From NCBI GenBank assembly GCA_963971225.1, contig OZ020267.1, forward strand, positions 103,403,392 to 103,467,391: a stretch of 64,000 nucleotides of DNA, in the 5' to 3' direction. Under the pieces are notes generated by a model. It did no database searches. It was not told the DNA's origin and saw only the letters and a program-made list of their open reading frames with translations. Positions 48,379 to 60,269 of this stretch are shown piece by piece; the first letter of the stretch is position 1, and each line of letters opens with the position of its first letter. Made by a program: the position numbers and the translations under genes. Source of the DNA: Melieria omissa (taxonomy: Eukaryota > Arthropoda > Insecta > Diptera > Ulidiidae).

Positions 48379-49450
48379 TCAGTTGACTTCATAGTCACAT
48401 CTTTCTGACAAATCTGTCAGCAAACTTATTTTCATGTAATCAACAGAAATCGGTGCGGCCTGAATGGTTGGTTGGATAACCCTGGTGACTCTATAGTCAG
48501 CTCTTTTTGATAAGTCTATCAGTCCACTTATTTGAGATGCTTCTAAACGCTTTAAGGAAACTCGGCGTTGGCCTTTCACGAAGAGGTTGAATTGCTTGGT
48601 AACCGATGTTCCAGTACCACTACTTTTCTTGGAGCTGTCAGTGAAGATGATCGTTAAGTCGAATATGGATTTTGACGTATATGACTTCTGAAGTCTATCC
48701 AAGTTGAGTTGTGCTCCAATTATAATAAGTAACTCATTTGAAGATGAGTGAAGATGATCGTTAAATCGAATGCTGATTCTAAAGTGTATGACTTCTAAAG
48801 ATATTTAAGTAAGGATCTGCTCCAATAGTAATAACCTTTCTGGAGCCATCAGTGAAGATGGCCGTTAAATCGAATATGGATTCTAAAGTATATGACTTCT
48901 GAAGTCTATTCAAGTTAAAATCTGCTAACCTTTACCTATTACCTCAATAGTAATAAACCTTTTGGAGCCGTCAGCGAAGAAGACTGTTCGACCGAATAAG
49001 GATTTTAATGTGTAACGAGAAGTCTATCCAAGTAGAGATATGATCAAATATCACTATCCTTCTTAGAACCGTTAGTAAATATGAGGTTTGACGGAACGAG
49101 GATTTTATTTCTAAGCTCCGATTTGAGTTCTTCCGTACATGAGTTAGGGGCATGGAGCGATGGTGAGTGCGTGAATCCAACCTATATTCCCTGACAAGCA
49201 TGGATCTCTAGATCTTCTGAAATCCCATTATCTCTCTTGAAGCCTTTAGTGAAGAATCGAATAAGGATTTTAATGTATATCACTTCTGAAGTCTATCCAA
49301 GTGGAGATCTGCTCCATTAACACTATCTCTCTTAAAGTCATTAGTAAAGATGGCCGTTTGACGCAACTAGGATTTTACTACTAAGCTCCAATTTATGTTC
49401 TTCCGTATATGATGTAGGGGTATCCGTAGAGAAGGACTGCACGAAGGAAA
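48379..49450 (-). repeat. Locally amplified LINE RNase H relic
   Basis: On the minus strand, units of roughly 100-150 bp repeat a sequence coding SIFDLTIIFTDSSKKSSGTG (48,600-48,670), SIFDLTAIFTDGSRKVITIG (about 48,830-48,885) and decayed versions to about 49,350. IFTDGS matches the first catalytic motif of LINE RNase H (compare YTDGS at the left window edge). A second unit type (GATTTTATTTCTAAGCTCCG and TTCTTCCGTACATGAG) is also duplicated at 49,090 and 49,370. This reads as a dead LINE segment duplicated in place. Confidence 0.55.
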
Positions 49451-50950
49451 ATAGGTTTCCCTTAAAACCATGGATCTTTAGAAAGCTTGAAATCCCTCAT
49501 GGTGTATATTTTCAACACATCTTTTCCAGCTGAATGCTTACGAACTTTGTAGAGGTTTGTTGAGAGCTATGGTGCTGTAGTGCGCATATATTACGGATCG
49601 TTTTTTATCGCTTTAATAATAGTAAACTGATTGTTCAAGCATACATACATAAATACCATTTGAAATGTTTGTGTTAAAGTTAAAAATTAGCTTACAAAAG
49701 GTGTTTACTTTCATCGGTTTCAACTGCACTTATGCAATTTTTTTATTCAATATAGTTCACACCATAGATAAATATTGAAACTAGGTTTTTTTCTTTGGTT
49801 CCATTGACTAATTACTTTTCCATGAAGACCACAATGTTCAACATTAGTGCCGCAAAATAACATTTCATGCATATGCGCTTAGTTTCTCATACCTACACAA
49901 CTTAAATAGCTGTCTTTTATTGTACGACATTTTACTGTCGACTCACAAATACCAGGCTGTCAGCCAGACAATTGCGCACTCATGATAAATGTAAGTAAAT
50001 TGTCTGCTTTATTGCCAGCATGCCAATGTTTCCGCTCTGGCAGCTATGTTGCTTCTTCGTACCGAATCGCATGATTCACTATAGAATATATATTCGTACT
50101 TATGTAAAATGCTACTCTTACATATAAACATACCTTACTGCTTCTGGTAAAATCTTATTCGTTGTAATTTTCAGCTTCTTGTAAAACCGATTTTAATGGC
50201 CAACGTAAACAACTAATTAAAACTACATAAATTTAAGTTTTCATTAACCTAACCTCAACGCTGCTGTACGCACAATGCCTCGTCAAGGTCAGACGAGACT
50301 GTGCAGACGCTTTTCTCAAGTATTCTCAGCACCAGTTGTGTGTTTAACGTGTGTGTGCGTGCGTGTTGGCATTTTGCAGTTTGTTTTTGTTGAAATTTCT
50401 ATGATTGCTTGCTAATATTTATTGTTGTTATTTAGTTTTTATCAATGGGCAAATACAAAATTGCTACTTTTTTGTGATGTTGTTTGGTTTACACTTCGTT
50501 AAGCATGAAGGGCGCCTTTTTGGTGCGTTCAAAGCGCTCTGCGTCAGTGTGCCAACACAAACGCTGGTAGCCGCTTTTACCTGCTGGGTTTATTGAGCAT
50601 TTTTCAACATTGAGCGTTTCATCAATATTTGCTGGAATTGTTTGTTGATGTTGGCCATTAAATTGCAATTAGGTACTTTGGGTTGCCGTGTGCGATATGT
50701 AAATAAACGATGCTGCGGTTGAGTGGTTGATGAGAGTTCAAATTGCAATGCTGAGACTGAAGAAAAGTTTCAGTGTTTCGTATGTGCGTGAGTTCAATTA
50801 GAGAAATTTGTATGTGATTTGATTGGACTTTTTAAAATTGGCTTTTTAAGGAAAGAATCAGATTTTTTGAAGATATCTTTTTGAATTGGCTCAACTGGTT
50901 CTTTTTCAACGGGGTTGAAACTATTTTCGATTTGTTCTCTATGCCTACAC
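49451..50950. other. Intron, nothing recognised
   Basis: AT-rich intron sequence without recognisable coding signal. Confidence 0.5.
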
Positions 50951-51141
50951 CAGTGGCGGCTACTCGCGAGTAGCAGCATATAGATTACTGTACAACACAG
51001 TGGCACTCGTAGGGGGGTTTTGGTATTTAAACCACCAAACACAAAAATTGCTGTTACAAAATATGGTTTCGAATGGTATTCGGCTTACAAATTATACGAA
51101 AGCCCTTCACTACCCAAAATGAAATCCCGTGTACGCCACTG
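50951..51141. mobile_element. hAT-like MITE, CAGTGGCG family, copy 5
   Basis: Ends CAGTGGCGGCTAC and GTGTACGCCACTG; an inner CAGTGGCACTCG at 50998 could be the true left end. The AGGGGGGTTTT and TACCCAAAATGAAATCCC blocks match the family. No clear 8-bp duplication. Confidence 0.6.
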
Positions 51142-52293
51142 ATTCAAAATTTTCAACTAAAAAACAACATATGCCGTCGAACATTTGCTGTTTTCACCAT
51201 TAAAATGTATTTATTTTCACCCAAAGTGCCAAGTTTGAGTTCACAAATCATTGGCATGGAATTTTGACACTAACATGACAGCTCCCACAGTTTACCTTTT
51301 CGTTGTAATGCTTATCTGTCGTATGTATCGTACTTTGCCATTCAGTCAGCATGTCGGACAATCAGACAGCCCGCCACATTCGATAGCGTTGATGTGTGAC
51401 GCTCAGCGAGTGTTGCACACTTAGAGTTGCGCATAATGTAAGCCAACACCACAACTGTCACTTTCAATGTCAAAATTGGCATTTCAATGTGGCCATAGTT
51501 GAACATACTGTACCACACACAAACATACAAACATACTTACATACGAAAAAATGGAGCCAGTACAGCCGCAGGGCTGGCATTGCAGCATTCCAATTGATAT
51601 GCAACGCCTCGAACTCAAGAAGCAACAGCAGTAGGCAACAAAAACAATCACAACAACGACGACGACAACGATATGCAAAATGCAAAATGCGTACAAATAA
51701 CTTGCATCGATTTGCTGCCAGTTTGCACGTCACGCTAAAGTGTGAAATTTATCACTATCGGGCGATGCGTTGCCACCTGGCAGCAGTCGATGCGGCGTGG
51801 CTGTTGCAATTACCGTCGTTGCCGACGCTGTCGCGGTTGTTGCAATTGCAACGCTGACACTCGCTGACAGTTATTATGCTTTTTAGCAACGCTGGCGCTG
51901 GCGCGACTCCAACAGCGACAGCAGCAACACGAATTTATGTCACTGGGAAGGTGATATCTTCATTCTTCAACCAAGTGGTTGGTGTTGTTGCATCGGGCCA
52001 AGACGCCGGCGCATGTGTGTGTGTGTGTGTGTGCCTGTGTGCATGGCGCTGCCAATCGACAGAGGGCGTGATGTGCACCAGTTGGCAGTTAAGACACGTT
52101 TGAGATGTGCGTTGGGTTCATGTATGAGTAACGATGGTTCATGTATTGGGTGAACTGATTTCGATTTTCAGTTTCAGTTCATTTGAAGTTCTGCTAAATA
52201 TAATTTTTCTGTGCCAAATCTGCCTGAAAGTGCATCATTTGGTGTTTGTCAACTATTTATATTAGGCTCTTACAACAACAAATTCTTTATGTA
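51142..52293. other. Intron; (TG)n at 52,015-52,032
   Basis: CAACAACAA-rich and TG-rich stretches give long frames on both strands (51,396-51,857) by composition only. Confidence 0.5.
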
Positions 52294-52839
52294 GTGTAGG
52301 GCCATCTAGTGTTGTTTTAATGCAATAAAACTAACAAAATTAAATTGTTTTCCATGTATTATAGTTTTATTAGTAGAAAAGTCATTAAAGTTGTTCAAGT
52401 AGCTGATTCGGCTGGTTTCGCAGTAGCGCATTCCATCATTCAAATTTTCCAAGTCCTTGTTGATGGTTTCGGGCTATACTCACGGATTGCTTGGATGATA
52501 TTGGCTTTCAGTTCTTGCATCTTATCTGGATTGTTAGCATAAAATCGGTCCTTCACGATTCCCCAAAAAAAAGTCCAAAGGGGTCAAATCGCAGCTCTGA
52601 GGCGGCCAATAGACATCGCCAAGACCGCTGATAACATGATTTGTTCAGTGTTTGGGTTACACAGCACTCACTTTGGAAATAAGTTTTCAATATTTCTCAA
52701 GGATGTTCAAGCGTAAAGTGACTCATTTCGTTCCACGGAGATATAATACTGACTTTCTGTCAAGATTTTGAGCGGGAAACAGTTGTCAGACTGAAAATAA
52801 TCTGTGGTTTAAAAAGAAACTACTAAATGGCCCACCCTG
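52294..52839 (-). pseudogene. Tc1/mariner-like element, copy D (decayed)
   Basis: The right end is CAGGGTGGGCCATTTAGTAG on the minus strand, beside TA at 52840-52841. A decayed left counterpart, GTGTAGGGCCATCTAGT, starts at about 52,294. Minus-strand coding shows GDVYWPPQSCDLTPLDFFFW and then FYANNPDKMQELKANIIQAI with frameshifts, the third-Asp region of this family. Older than copies A and B and with a variant end sequence. Confidence 0.75.
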
Positions 52840-53109
52840 TATACCATTTTCGGGCTTAATTGGCCTCTCGCGAAAGCAACTGTATACCAAAAACGCTTTT
52901 GGTGTATTGTCATCTGGCAACACTAACCTATGTAGGCCTTGAAGTCCTGCGACTTCCTAAAAATCCAAAGCAGGAGATCACCACGACCTTTCTACACAGC
53001 CTCGGTGTTCTTGGGGCCCAAAATTCAATCGTTGTATGTATTTCTAAGCAGTTCTAAGAACGAAGGCCCTTGAATAGTAATGGTTCAGATACTTTCATAA
53101 TTGCAGAAC

Positions 53110-53258
53110 CATAATTGTAGAACTAATTGTAGAGCCCGATAAAGAAATAAAAGTCATCAAAGCAAAAGGTGATGGAAACATTAAAGAAAACACAGGTATT
53201 TAAAAATGAAAAACCGATATTTAAAAATGAAAAAATAACCACAATGGTCTTTCTAGTG
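53110..53258. mobile_element. TTAA MITE, CACTAGAAAG family, copy 3 (left end lost)
   Basis: Ends CAATGGTCTTTCTAGTG before intact TTAA (53259-53262). AAAGTCATCAAAGCAAAAG and a doubled CCGATATTTAAAAATGA block match copy 2. Confidence 0.7.
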
Positions 53259-53262
53259 TTAA

Positions 53263-54679
53263 CACTAACAAAATTACCCAACAAATTTTCTTGACAACCA
53301 AGCAATAAAATATAAAAACTTTTACATAAATATTGAGTATTACATTTCATGAAGATCAAAGACCCAATCATACCATCTGGAATATGGGAGCTCATTTTTT
53401 GAAGCCACACATGTCAACGTTGTATAATGAACTTTGCAAAAAGCTTAGTTCCAAAGTAATCCACTTAAGCCTTAAAAAATGCCATAAGTTCGTTAAAAAC
53501 ACAACAACACCAACAAACGCTTCCAGCAACAATAACATACACAACATTCAGCTGTTTGTTTTTTCAAAAAACTTGACACCACTCAATGGCTACTCAAAAA
53601 TCGTTTCAAAGCCGCAACTAAAATGCGAAAAATATTTAAAAATAAAACCAATTTTAGCCGGAGGCGCTTAATTAAGTTATAAATCCATAAAAATGTTAAT
53701 AAATGTTCTGGCACATTTAACAAGAAATCAATTTGTTCACAACCAAAACAAAAAAAAACCATATTCAGACACAGGTATATTTTAAAGTATATATATGGAC
53801 ATATAAAGGTGTGAGTTGGCGACGCTCGTTAAACCATAGTTTTCATATTTTTCAATTTGCATTCAAGTCGATGCGCGGCGTTTTTGCAAAAGTCTTTCGA
53901 AAAAGCCGAATTCATGCGCATAAAATATCAAATCAAGTCAAAGTGAATTTTTATGAGCAAACAAAAACCTTTACTCGTAAGTTCACAAATTTATCTGTAA
54001 AATATGTAAATATTGAAGTAAAATTCTATTCAATTGGTCATTGGTCTTCTGATTGGTAAGTGGAAATAACCGGCAACGAATGTCACAACCAATTATGTCC
54101 AACAGAATGGATGACAGCCACAATTTGACAGTTGGAGTGTAGAATATGTTTTTCGCTTTTGGTATTGAAATTATGAATATTGAAGATGATGGCATTACTA
54201 ATATGTAAACGTAAAAACTTGTTAACGAACAACTTGACAATTGGATGTATAAATTTGTGAAATATTAAGTTTCATATTTTAAAGCTGTTTTAATTTACAC
54301 TCAACACGTTAATTGACAATATGACAGACTTTATTACCAAGTTAAGGTTGTAGTTGGGGTTTAGTTGAAAAAGATACAAATCAACTTAAACATTCGGTGC
54401 GTTAGTTTAACTGTGAAAGTGTCTCTGGCTGGTGGATAAAAAGATAAACTGTCGAGTAAAAGAAAATTTTTGGTGATGATTTAACAACCACGATTTATTG
54501 TCCTTGTGAATGGTTTCAGTTTCTGAAAAAGTTAATACAACGAGTTACCATGGTTTAGTGAAAGTGTTTATTACAATTTTTTTGGAATAAAACTGACATC
54601 GAAAAAAGATGTGTGATATAACTTTGTCATCTGTTAGGCAATTGTTTCCCAAAAGTATTTAAAAATATAAGTCAATACT
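53263..54679. other. Intron, nothing recognised
   Basis: AT-rich intron sequence; short frames have no domains. Confidence 0.5.
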
Positions 54680-56400
54680 TAAGAAAAAATTAAAAAAAAA
54701 TTTGGCGAGGGCTGAAAAAGTTTTACTCAAAGTTCTCTAAAAAAGAGTTGTAATTGAAAAGTGTAATTGAGTTGCTTCACATACATTAGAAAAAATTCAC
54801 AAATTTCGTGTGACCACGCCCAGTTGCGAGATATTTGATAACTTAAGTCAAAATAGATCAGAAATTAAAAGTTCTTCTTCTCGAGTTAACAGCGAAGTTA
54901 AATTAAAAGGAATTTAATTGAATTTAATTGAATTAAATTGAATTAAAATTAATTAAATTAAATTCAAATTAATTTAATTTAATTAATTCAAATTAATTTA
55001 ATTTAATTAAAATTATTTCAATTAAAACTCTATATTAAATAAAAAAAAAAAAATAAAATAAAATAAAAAATTAATAAAATAAAGTAAAATAATATAAAAT
55101 TAAATAAAATTAAATAAAACAAAATAAAATAAAATAAAATAAAATAAAATAAAATAAAATAAAATAATATAAAATAAAATAAAATAAAATAAAATAAAAT
55201 AAAATAAAATAAAATAAAATAAAATAAATTAAAATAAAATAAAATAAAATAAAATAAAATAAAATAAAATAAAATAAAATAAAATAAAATAAAATAAAAT
55301 AAAATAAAATAAAATAAAATAAAATAAAATAAAATAAAATAAAATAAAATAAAATAAAATAGAATAAAATAAAATAAAATAATATAAAATAAAATAAAAT
55401 AAAATAAATTAAAATAAAATAAAATAAATTAAAATAAAATCAAATAAAATAAAAAAAACAAATAAAATCAAATAAAATGAAATGAAATAAAATCAAATAA
55501 AATGAAATAAAATAAAATAAAAATTTAAAAATAAAATTCACAAAAAAATAAAAATTTTTACTCAAAATTCTCTCAAAATATGTAAGAATGTTAATAGTTT
55601 ATTGAATTGTTTTACATACATAAGAAAAAAATCATAAAATTTTGAGAGGACTGAAAAATTGTTGCTCAAAAATTTTTTAAAAATTTAGCGGAATGTTAAA
55701 ATTTTAATTGAAATGTTTTACATACTGACGAAAAAATCACAAAATTTGGTGTTGACTAAACAATTTTTGCTCAAAATTCTCTAAAAATTTAAAAGCATGT
55801 TAAAAGTTTAATTGAATTGTTTTACACACATAAGAAAAAAGTTTTAAATATTTGGTGTGGACTGAACAATTTGTACTTAAATAATTCTACAAATTCTTTT
55901 GCATAAGAAATGAATTCAATATTCTTTAAACACTTGTCAATTTGACATACTTTAAACTTTTACATACTTTTACATACTTAAAAAAATATTTTCAAACTTT
56001 TGTGTGGACTGAAAAATGTTTTACTTAATTAATTCTACAAATTCATTTACATATTAAGAAAAAAATTCAAAACATTTGGTGTGATGTTTTGAATTTTTGG
56101 TGTGATGTTTTGAATTTTTTTCTGAACAATTTTTCCTCAAACTTCTCTAAAGTTAAGACAAGTTAATAATTTTATCAAATTGTTTTGCATACGTAACAAA
56201 ATATTTTCAAACTTTTGTGTGAACTGAAAAATTGTAACTTAATTAATTCTTTAAATTTTTTTACATATTAAAAAAAAAAATTCAAAACATTTGGTGTGAA
56301 CTTTTTAGTTATGTGTTACTAAAAATTCTCTAAATATTTGTAGTCATGTTAACAGTTTTATCAAATTGTTTTGCATACTTAAGAAAAAATTTACAAAAAT
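54680..56400. repeat. Diverged tandem repeat (about 115 bp) split by an AAAAT microsatellite
   Basis: Units containing TTGCTCAAAATTCTCTAAAA, GTTTAATTGAATTGTTTTAC, ATACATAAGAAAAAA and TTTGGTGTGGACTGAA recur about seven times from 55,545 to 56,400. One more unit at 54,690-54,830 lies before the microsatellite, so the AAAAT tract has grown inside the array. Confidence 0.75.
55040..55500. repeat. (AAAAT)n microsatellite
   Basis: Over 80 near-perfect AAAAT units with rare interruptions (AATAT, AATTA). Confidence 0.95.
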
Positions 56401-56784
56401 TTATTCAAACTTGCAGCCAGCTGCACTGTTTGCATACGCAGAGAAAAAAATCAATTCGAGCAAAATGGACAAGTAGCAATTTTTTATGTAAGTGTCTAAT
56501 TGCCGTCGTATAAGTTGGAATGGTTTGTTTACATTTCCACTTGAGCGCATGCAACTTCACTGCGCCACACTTGGCCGTACTCCACATTACCTCCCATTCC
56601 CCCCCACACAACTCCGGCACAACTCCAAACAAACAAACCAGTTCATTAAATTAGCTTTTCCAACAACAGCGCATACACACATACTCCACGCATGCGTCCG
56701 TCCAGCCATCCACATCACCGTCTACTCAGTCGCTCGTCTGTCCGTCCAATTTGTTCGCCTTGCCGTCGCTGGCGCTAACGTTGT

Positions 56785-58517
56785 TTTTTTTTTTTTTTTT
56801 TTTTTTCCCGCGCAGGAGGTGGAAATCTTCGAAAGATACTGGGGCAACCCACCAGCATGCCGGATTCTTACCGACTAAAACCACCCCCTGTTAACCCTTC
56901 ATTCCCTCTGCGGAATTACCGTTAAGTATCGCATCGCAGAGGGGGGTTAAGTTTAGCCTATCTCTCCAGGCTCTGTTGTGCGTTGGCTGCTTCTGGCCCA
57001 TTCTGCTCTTCGCAGTTCCGCTTGCATTAAAGTAATGCCTCCACATATTTCGTCCCAGGCTTCCGCTGATTCCAACATCGCGTCAATTATGTTGCGTGGG
57101 TTCAAGATTTTCTGGGTCGCCGTGTTTAGTCTGGATCGAACGGCCTCGAATCGTGGGCATTCGAATAAAGTGTGCTCAGGGTTTTCTGGCTTGTCGCAGG
57201 ATGGACAATTGGCATTGTCGTCATGGCCGAAGCGTTGTAGGTAGCTTCTGTAGCCACCGTGGCCGGTAAGGAACTGCGTTAATTGAAAGTTTACCTCGCC
57301 ATGCCTTCTACTTGTCCACTTGTCTATGCATGGGATGAGCGTATGTGTCCACCGGCTTTTGCCCGAGCGGTCCCATCGCGCCTGCCACTGCCTCATGGAG
57401 GTTGCTCTTTCGATGCGCGCTCCTTCTTCTTTCGAGAGCGTTCCCTTAAGGACATATATACGCCGCGTCTCGTCCGCCCTGATGTCGATTGGCAACATCC
57501 CGGAGATGACACAAGCTGCTTCGTCTGACACCGTTCTAAAAGCGCTTATCACGCGCAGTGCTGCAAGCCGGTAGACGCGCTCATACTGTCGCTTATACGC
57601 CTTGATTTGCAGGGACTCGGCCCAGATTGGAGCTGCATATAGTAGCGAGGACGATATCACACTGGCAAGTAGCACACGCCTACTGGCTTTTGGGCCCCCA
57701 ATGTTGGGCAGCATCCGTGATAGGCTGGTATAGGTTTTGGACGCTTTACAGCAGGCGTATTCAGCCTGTTTTCGGAAACTGAGCCTGTCATCGATGACCA
57801 CGCCTAAGTACTTTAAGGATCGACTGGAGGTAATGATATTCGCGCCAACCTCGATTCTCATTACCTCGCTTTTCTTTCGGCTGCTCACCAGTACCGCTTC
57901 AGTTTTTTCTTCTGCTAGTTGTAGGCCCACTGACTGAAGCCACGCTCGGACGACCGCTATTGTGGCATTTGATTTCTGCTCCACGTCCGCTAGCTGTTTC
58001 GCTACCACTGTTATCGCGATGTCGTCCGCGAATCCCACCACTACCACGCCTTCTGGAACGGGGAGGTTTAGCACTTCGTTATACATAATGTTCCACAGAA
58101 CTGGTCCGAGGACTGACCCTTGTGGAACACCTGAGGTTACTACATATTGTTTGGGGCCTTCATCGCTGTCATATTGCAGTACTCTGTCCGCAAGGTAGCT
58201 GCTTAAGATAGCCAGCAGGTAGTCCGGTGCTTCCAGTTTTCGGACCGCTCTCAGGATATGGACCCATCCTGCTGAGTTGAACGCATTCTTTACGTCTAGC
58301 GTTATTATTGCACAGTACTTTTTCGTGCCGCCCTTCCATCTCTTCCCCTGGATTGCGTTTTTTGCCGTGTGTACTACCGTAGCGATTGCATCAATCGTCG
58401 ACCGTGCCTTTCGAAAACCGAACTGCCTGTCCGATAGCCCATGCTCTCCTTCGGTGAATGGAGTAAGTCTGTCGAAGATAAGGCGTTCAAGCAGCTTACC
58501 CATTGTGTCCAGCATTA
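56785..58517 (-). mobile_element. 5'-truncated R1-type LINE insertion
   Basis: GGCGCTAACGTTGT is duplicated at 56771-56784 and 58518-58531. A run of about 23 T at 56,784-56,807 is the poly(A) tail of a minus-strand element. Its 3' untranslated part is 56,808-56,952. The 5' end is cut inside the reverse transcriptase gene. A perfect 14-bp duplication and an open frame say it is recent. Confidence 0.92.
56953..58515 (-). CDS. LINE reverse transcriptase, N-terminally truncated (520 codons)
   Basis: The frame is open from the truncation point to the stop. It carries reverse-transcriptase motifs in order: ITLDVKNAFNSA at 71-82, GVPQGSVLGPVLWN at 129-142, VGFADDIAI at 160-168 with the catalytic Asp pair, and KYLGVVIDD at 235-243. 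A C-terminal Cys/His knuckle CPSCDKPENPEHTLFEC is at 437-453. No RNase H follows. This layout fits the R1 clade. The endonuclease and the start of the polymerase are missing, so it is not autonomous. The first visible Met is at the truncation edge and is unlikely to be a real start. Confidence 0.9.
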   Translation of the reverse strand: MLDTMGKLLERLIFDRLTPFTEGEHGLSDRQFGFRKARSTIDAIATVVHTAKNAIQGKRWKGGTKKYCAIITLDVKNAFNSAGWVHILRAVRKLEAPDYLLAILSSYLADRVLQYDSDEGPKQYVVTSGVPQGSVLGPVLWNIMYNEVLNLPVPEGVVVVGFADDIAITVVAKQLADVEQKSNATIAVVRAWLQSVGLQLAEEKTEAVLVSSRKKSEVMRIEVGANIITSSRSLKYLGVVIDDRLSFRKQAEYACCKASKTYTSLSRMLPNIGGPKASRRVLLASVISSSLLYAAPIWAESLQIKAYKRQYERVYRLAALRVISAFRTVSDEAACVISGMLPIDIRADETRRIYVLKGTLSKEEGARIERATSMRQWQARWDRSGKSRWTHTLIPCIDKWTSRRHGEVNFQLTQFLTGHGGYRSYLQRFGHDDNANCPSCDKPENPEHTLFECPRFEAVRSRLNTATQKILNPRNIIDAMLESAEAWDEICGGITLMQAELRRAEWARSSQRTTEPGEIG

Positions 58518-58531
58518 GGCGCTAACGTTGT

Positions 58532-60269
58532 GTCTGGCTGCGTTTGCGTTTGCATTTAACCGGCCACTTAAGCACTCAAACATGCTGCTCTGATAATTTG
58601 TCGTGAAATGTGTGCCGCCAGTGCTGTCGGTTGCGCTTTTATGCGTCAACATAATTTGGCCTTTCGTCAATTTATTTATGTTAACTTGTAAATTGTAACT
58701 CATTATCGCTGCGCCATATCGGATGCAGTTCAAGCTGTTTGCCTCTGCACAAACACACACACACACATATTTATCTTTGGCTGGACACCGATGCATGCTG
58801 CTTGACTGGCGATCGGACGATTAGTTTTAACGATAATCGAGTGATAGCGCTTGTTTATGTTTCTTCCACTCGGCTTTGATATTAAAAAAATGTTGACATA
58901 TTTCAAATGAACGAAAGGTCGAGAGTAGTCGGCAGTTGTTGTTGGTAATGTTTAAGTGATGATTAGCGAAGTGCGCGGGTTAGGTTGCGCTACATTGGAC
59001 CTCATCAATTTTTTTCTTAAACTCCACCAGTTGATCTTATCAGATGCAAAATTGTCTTTGTTTTATCTCAATCAGCTGTTGTGCCAATGTTCTCACCTAG
59101 TTTTTGTTGTTGTTTTGCTGTAGTTGAATGTTGCTCTTTTGATTTGGTGCTGCTGTGAACTTTTTTGTTAGTGCACTCAACCATTGCATTATATAACAGT
59201 ACTTTTTCTCGAGTACATTCAACAATCTGTGCGCTGGCATCTTTCGATTTTTGTTGCCTGTTGCGGAGTGTTGCAGTGTATCGAAGCGACTGTAAATTCT
59301 CAAAACAAACAACAGATTGCGCTGATTAATTGCCGCACTGTGGTTCAAAGTGCAAATGTGCGTTTCAGTTTGAGTTTGTTGTTTGTGTTGTTGTTGTTGT
59401 TGTTGATTTCTGTGCCATGTACGTGTAATAAATCAAAGATTGTACAAATAATTTTTTCATTGAACACAAAGATAGAAGAAATGGATTTTCTCTTGGCCAC
59501 AGACAGGTTTTCCCGATATCTGAGAGCTGTGTAAAGCAACATTTGAAGACAACAAAAACACTAAATTAAAAGCCATAACACAACACAATTGCGCCTCTTT
59601 GCATGTTCAACAAGCCGGAAGCAAGAAATTCTACTTAAGCTGCCTTAAGCTGTTGCCACACTTTCACACTTTTAGTTCACAAGCAAAATTCTTATCGAGC
59701 AATGAATAAATTTGAATCTAACTGTGAAGTTGGAGAATTATGATATTTTGTTTGAACAATTGATGCTTATTTGCATTAAATAACAATAACTTTTTACGGT
59801 ATTTTAGTTTGAAAGTGCGCTCAGATAAAAGCTTAAGCTATCTGTTTCAATATTATTGACGCTTCTGCTAATTTGCATATATTCGGTGGCAGCAAATCGG
59901 TCAGTTTTGTGTATAAACATATACAAATTGTTCAGCGACCAGCACAAATTCAAAAACAGAATTTAATTTACTATCGAATTATGCAAAAATTAACACATTT
60001 AATTGAAATGACAATAGACTGCGTCGAAAACTCTGAGAGCTCATAAATTTCAGGCATTGGCGCTGAATGTGAAATATTCAAAATAAATATTTGTTATAAT
60101 TTTGTTCCGAGTTTGGACGTTTCAAGGGCAGCCAGAGTGCGCTTTTATTTACAATTTAATTAAAGAATGGAAAATTAATTGCCAATTAAGTTGTACACAT
60201 GTTACGTTCAACTATGCATCGAATATGAATCAATTCAATAGAAGTAAAATTAATTATTTGTTTAACTAA
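58532..60269. other. Intron, nothing recognised
   Basis: Contains a (TTG)n tract near 59,380-59,405; no coding signal. Confidence 0.5.

Noticed and set aside
51396..51857. 153-codon frame
   Set aside because: Arises from CAACAA/GCAACA-rich DNA; overlapping frames on both strands.
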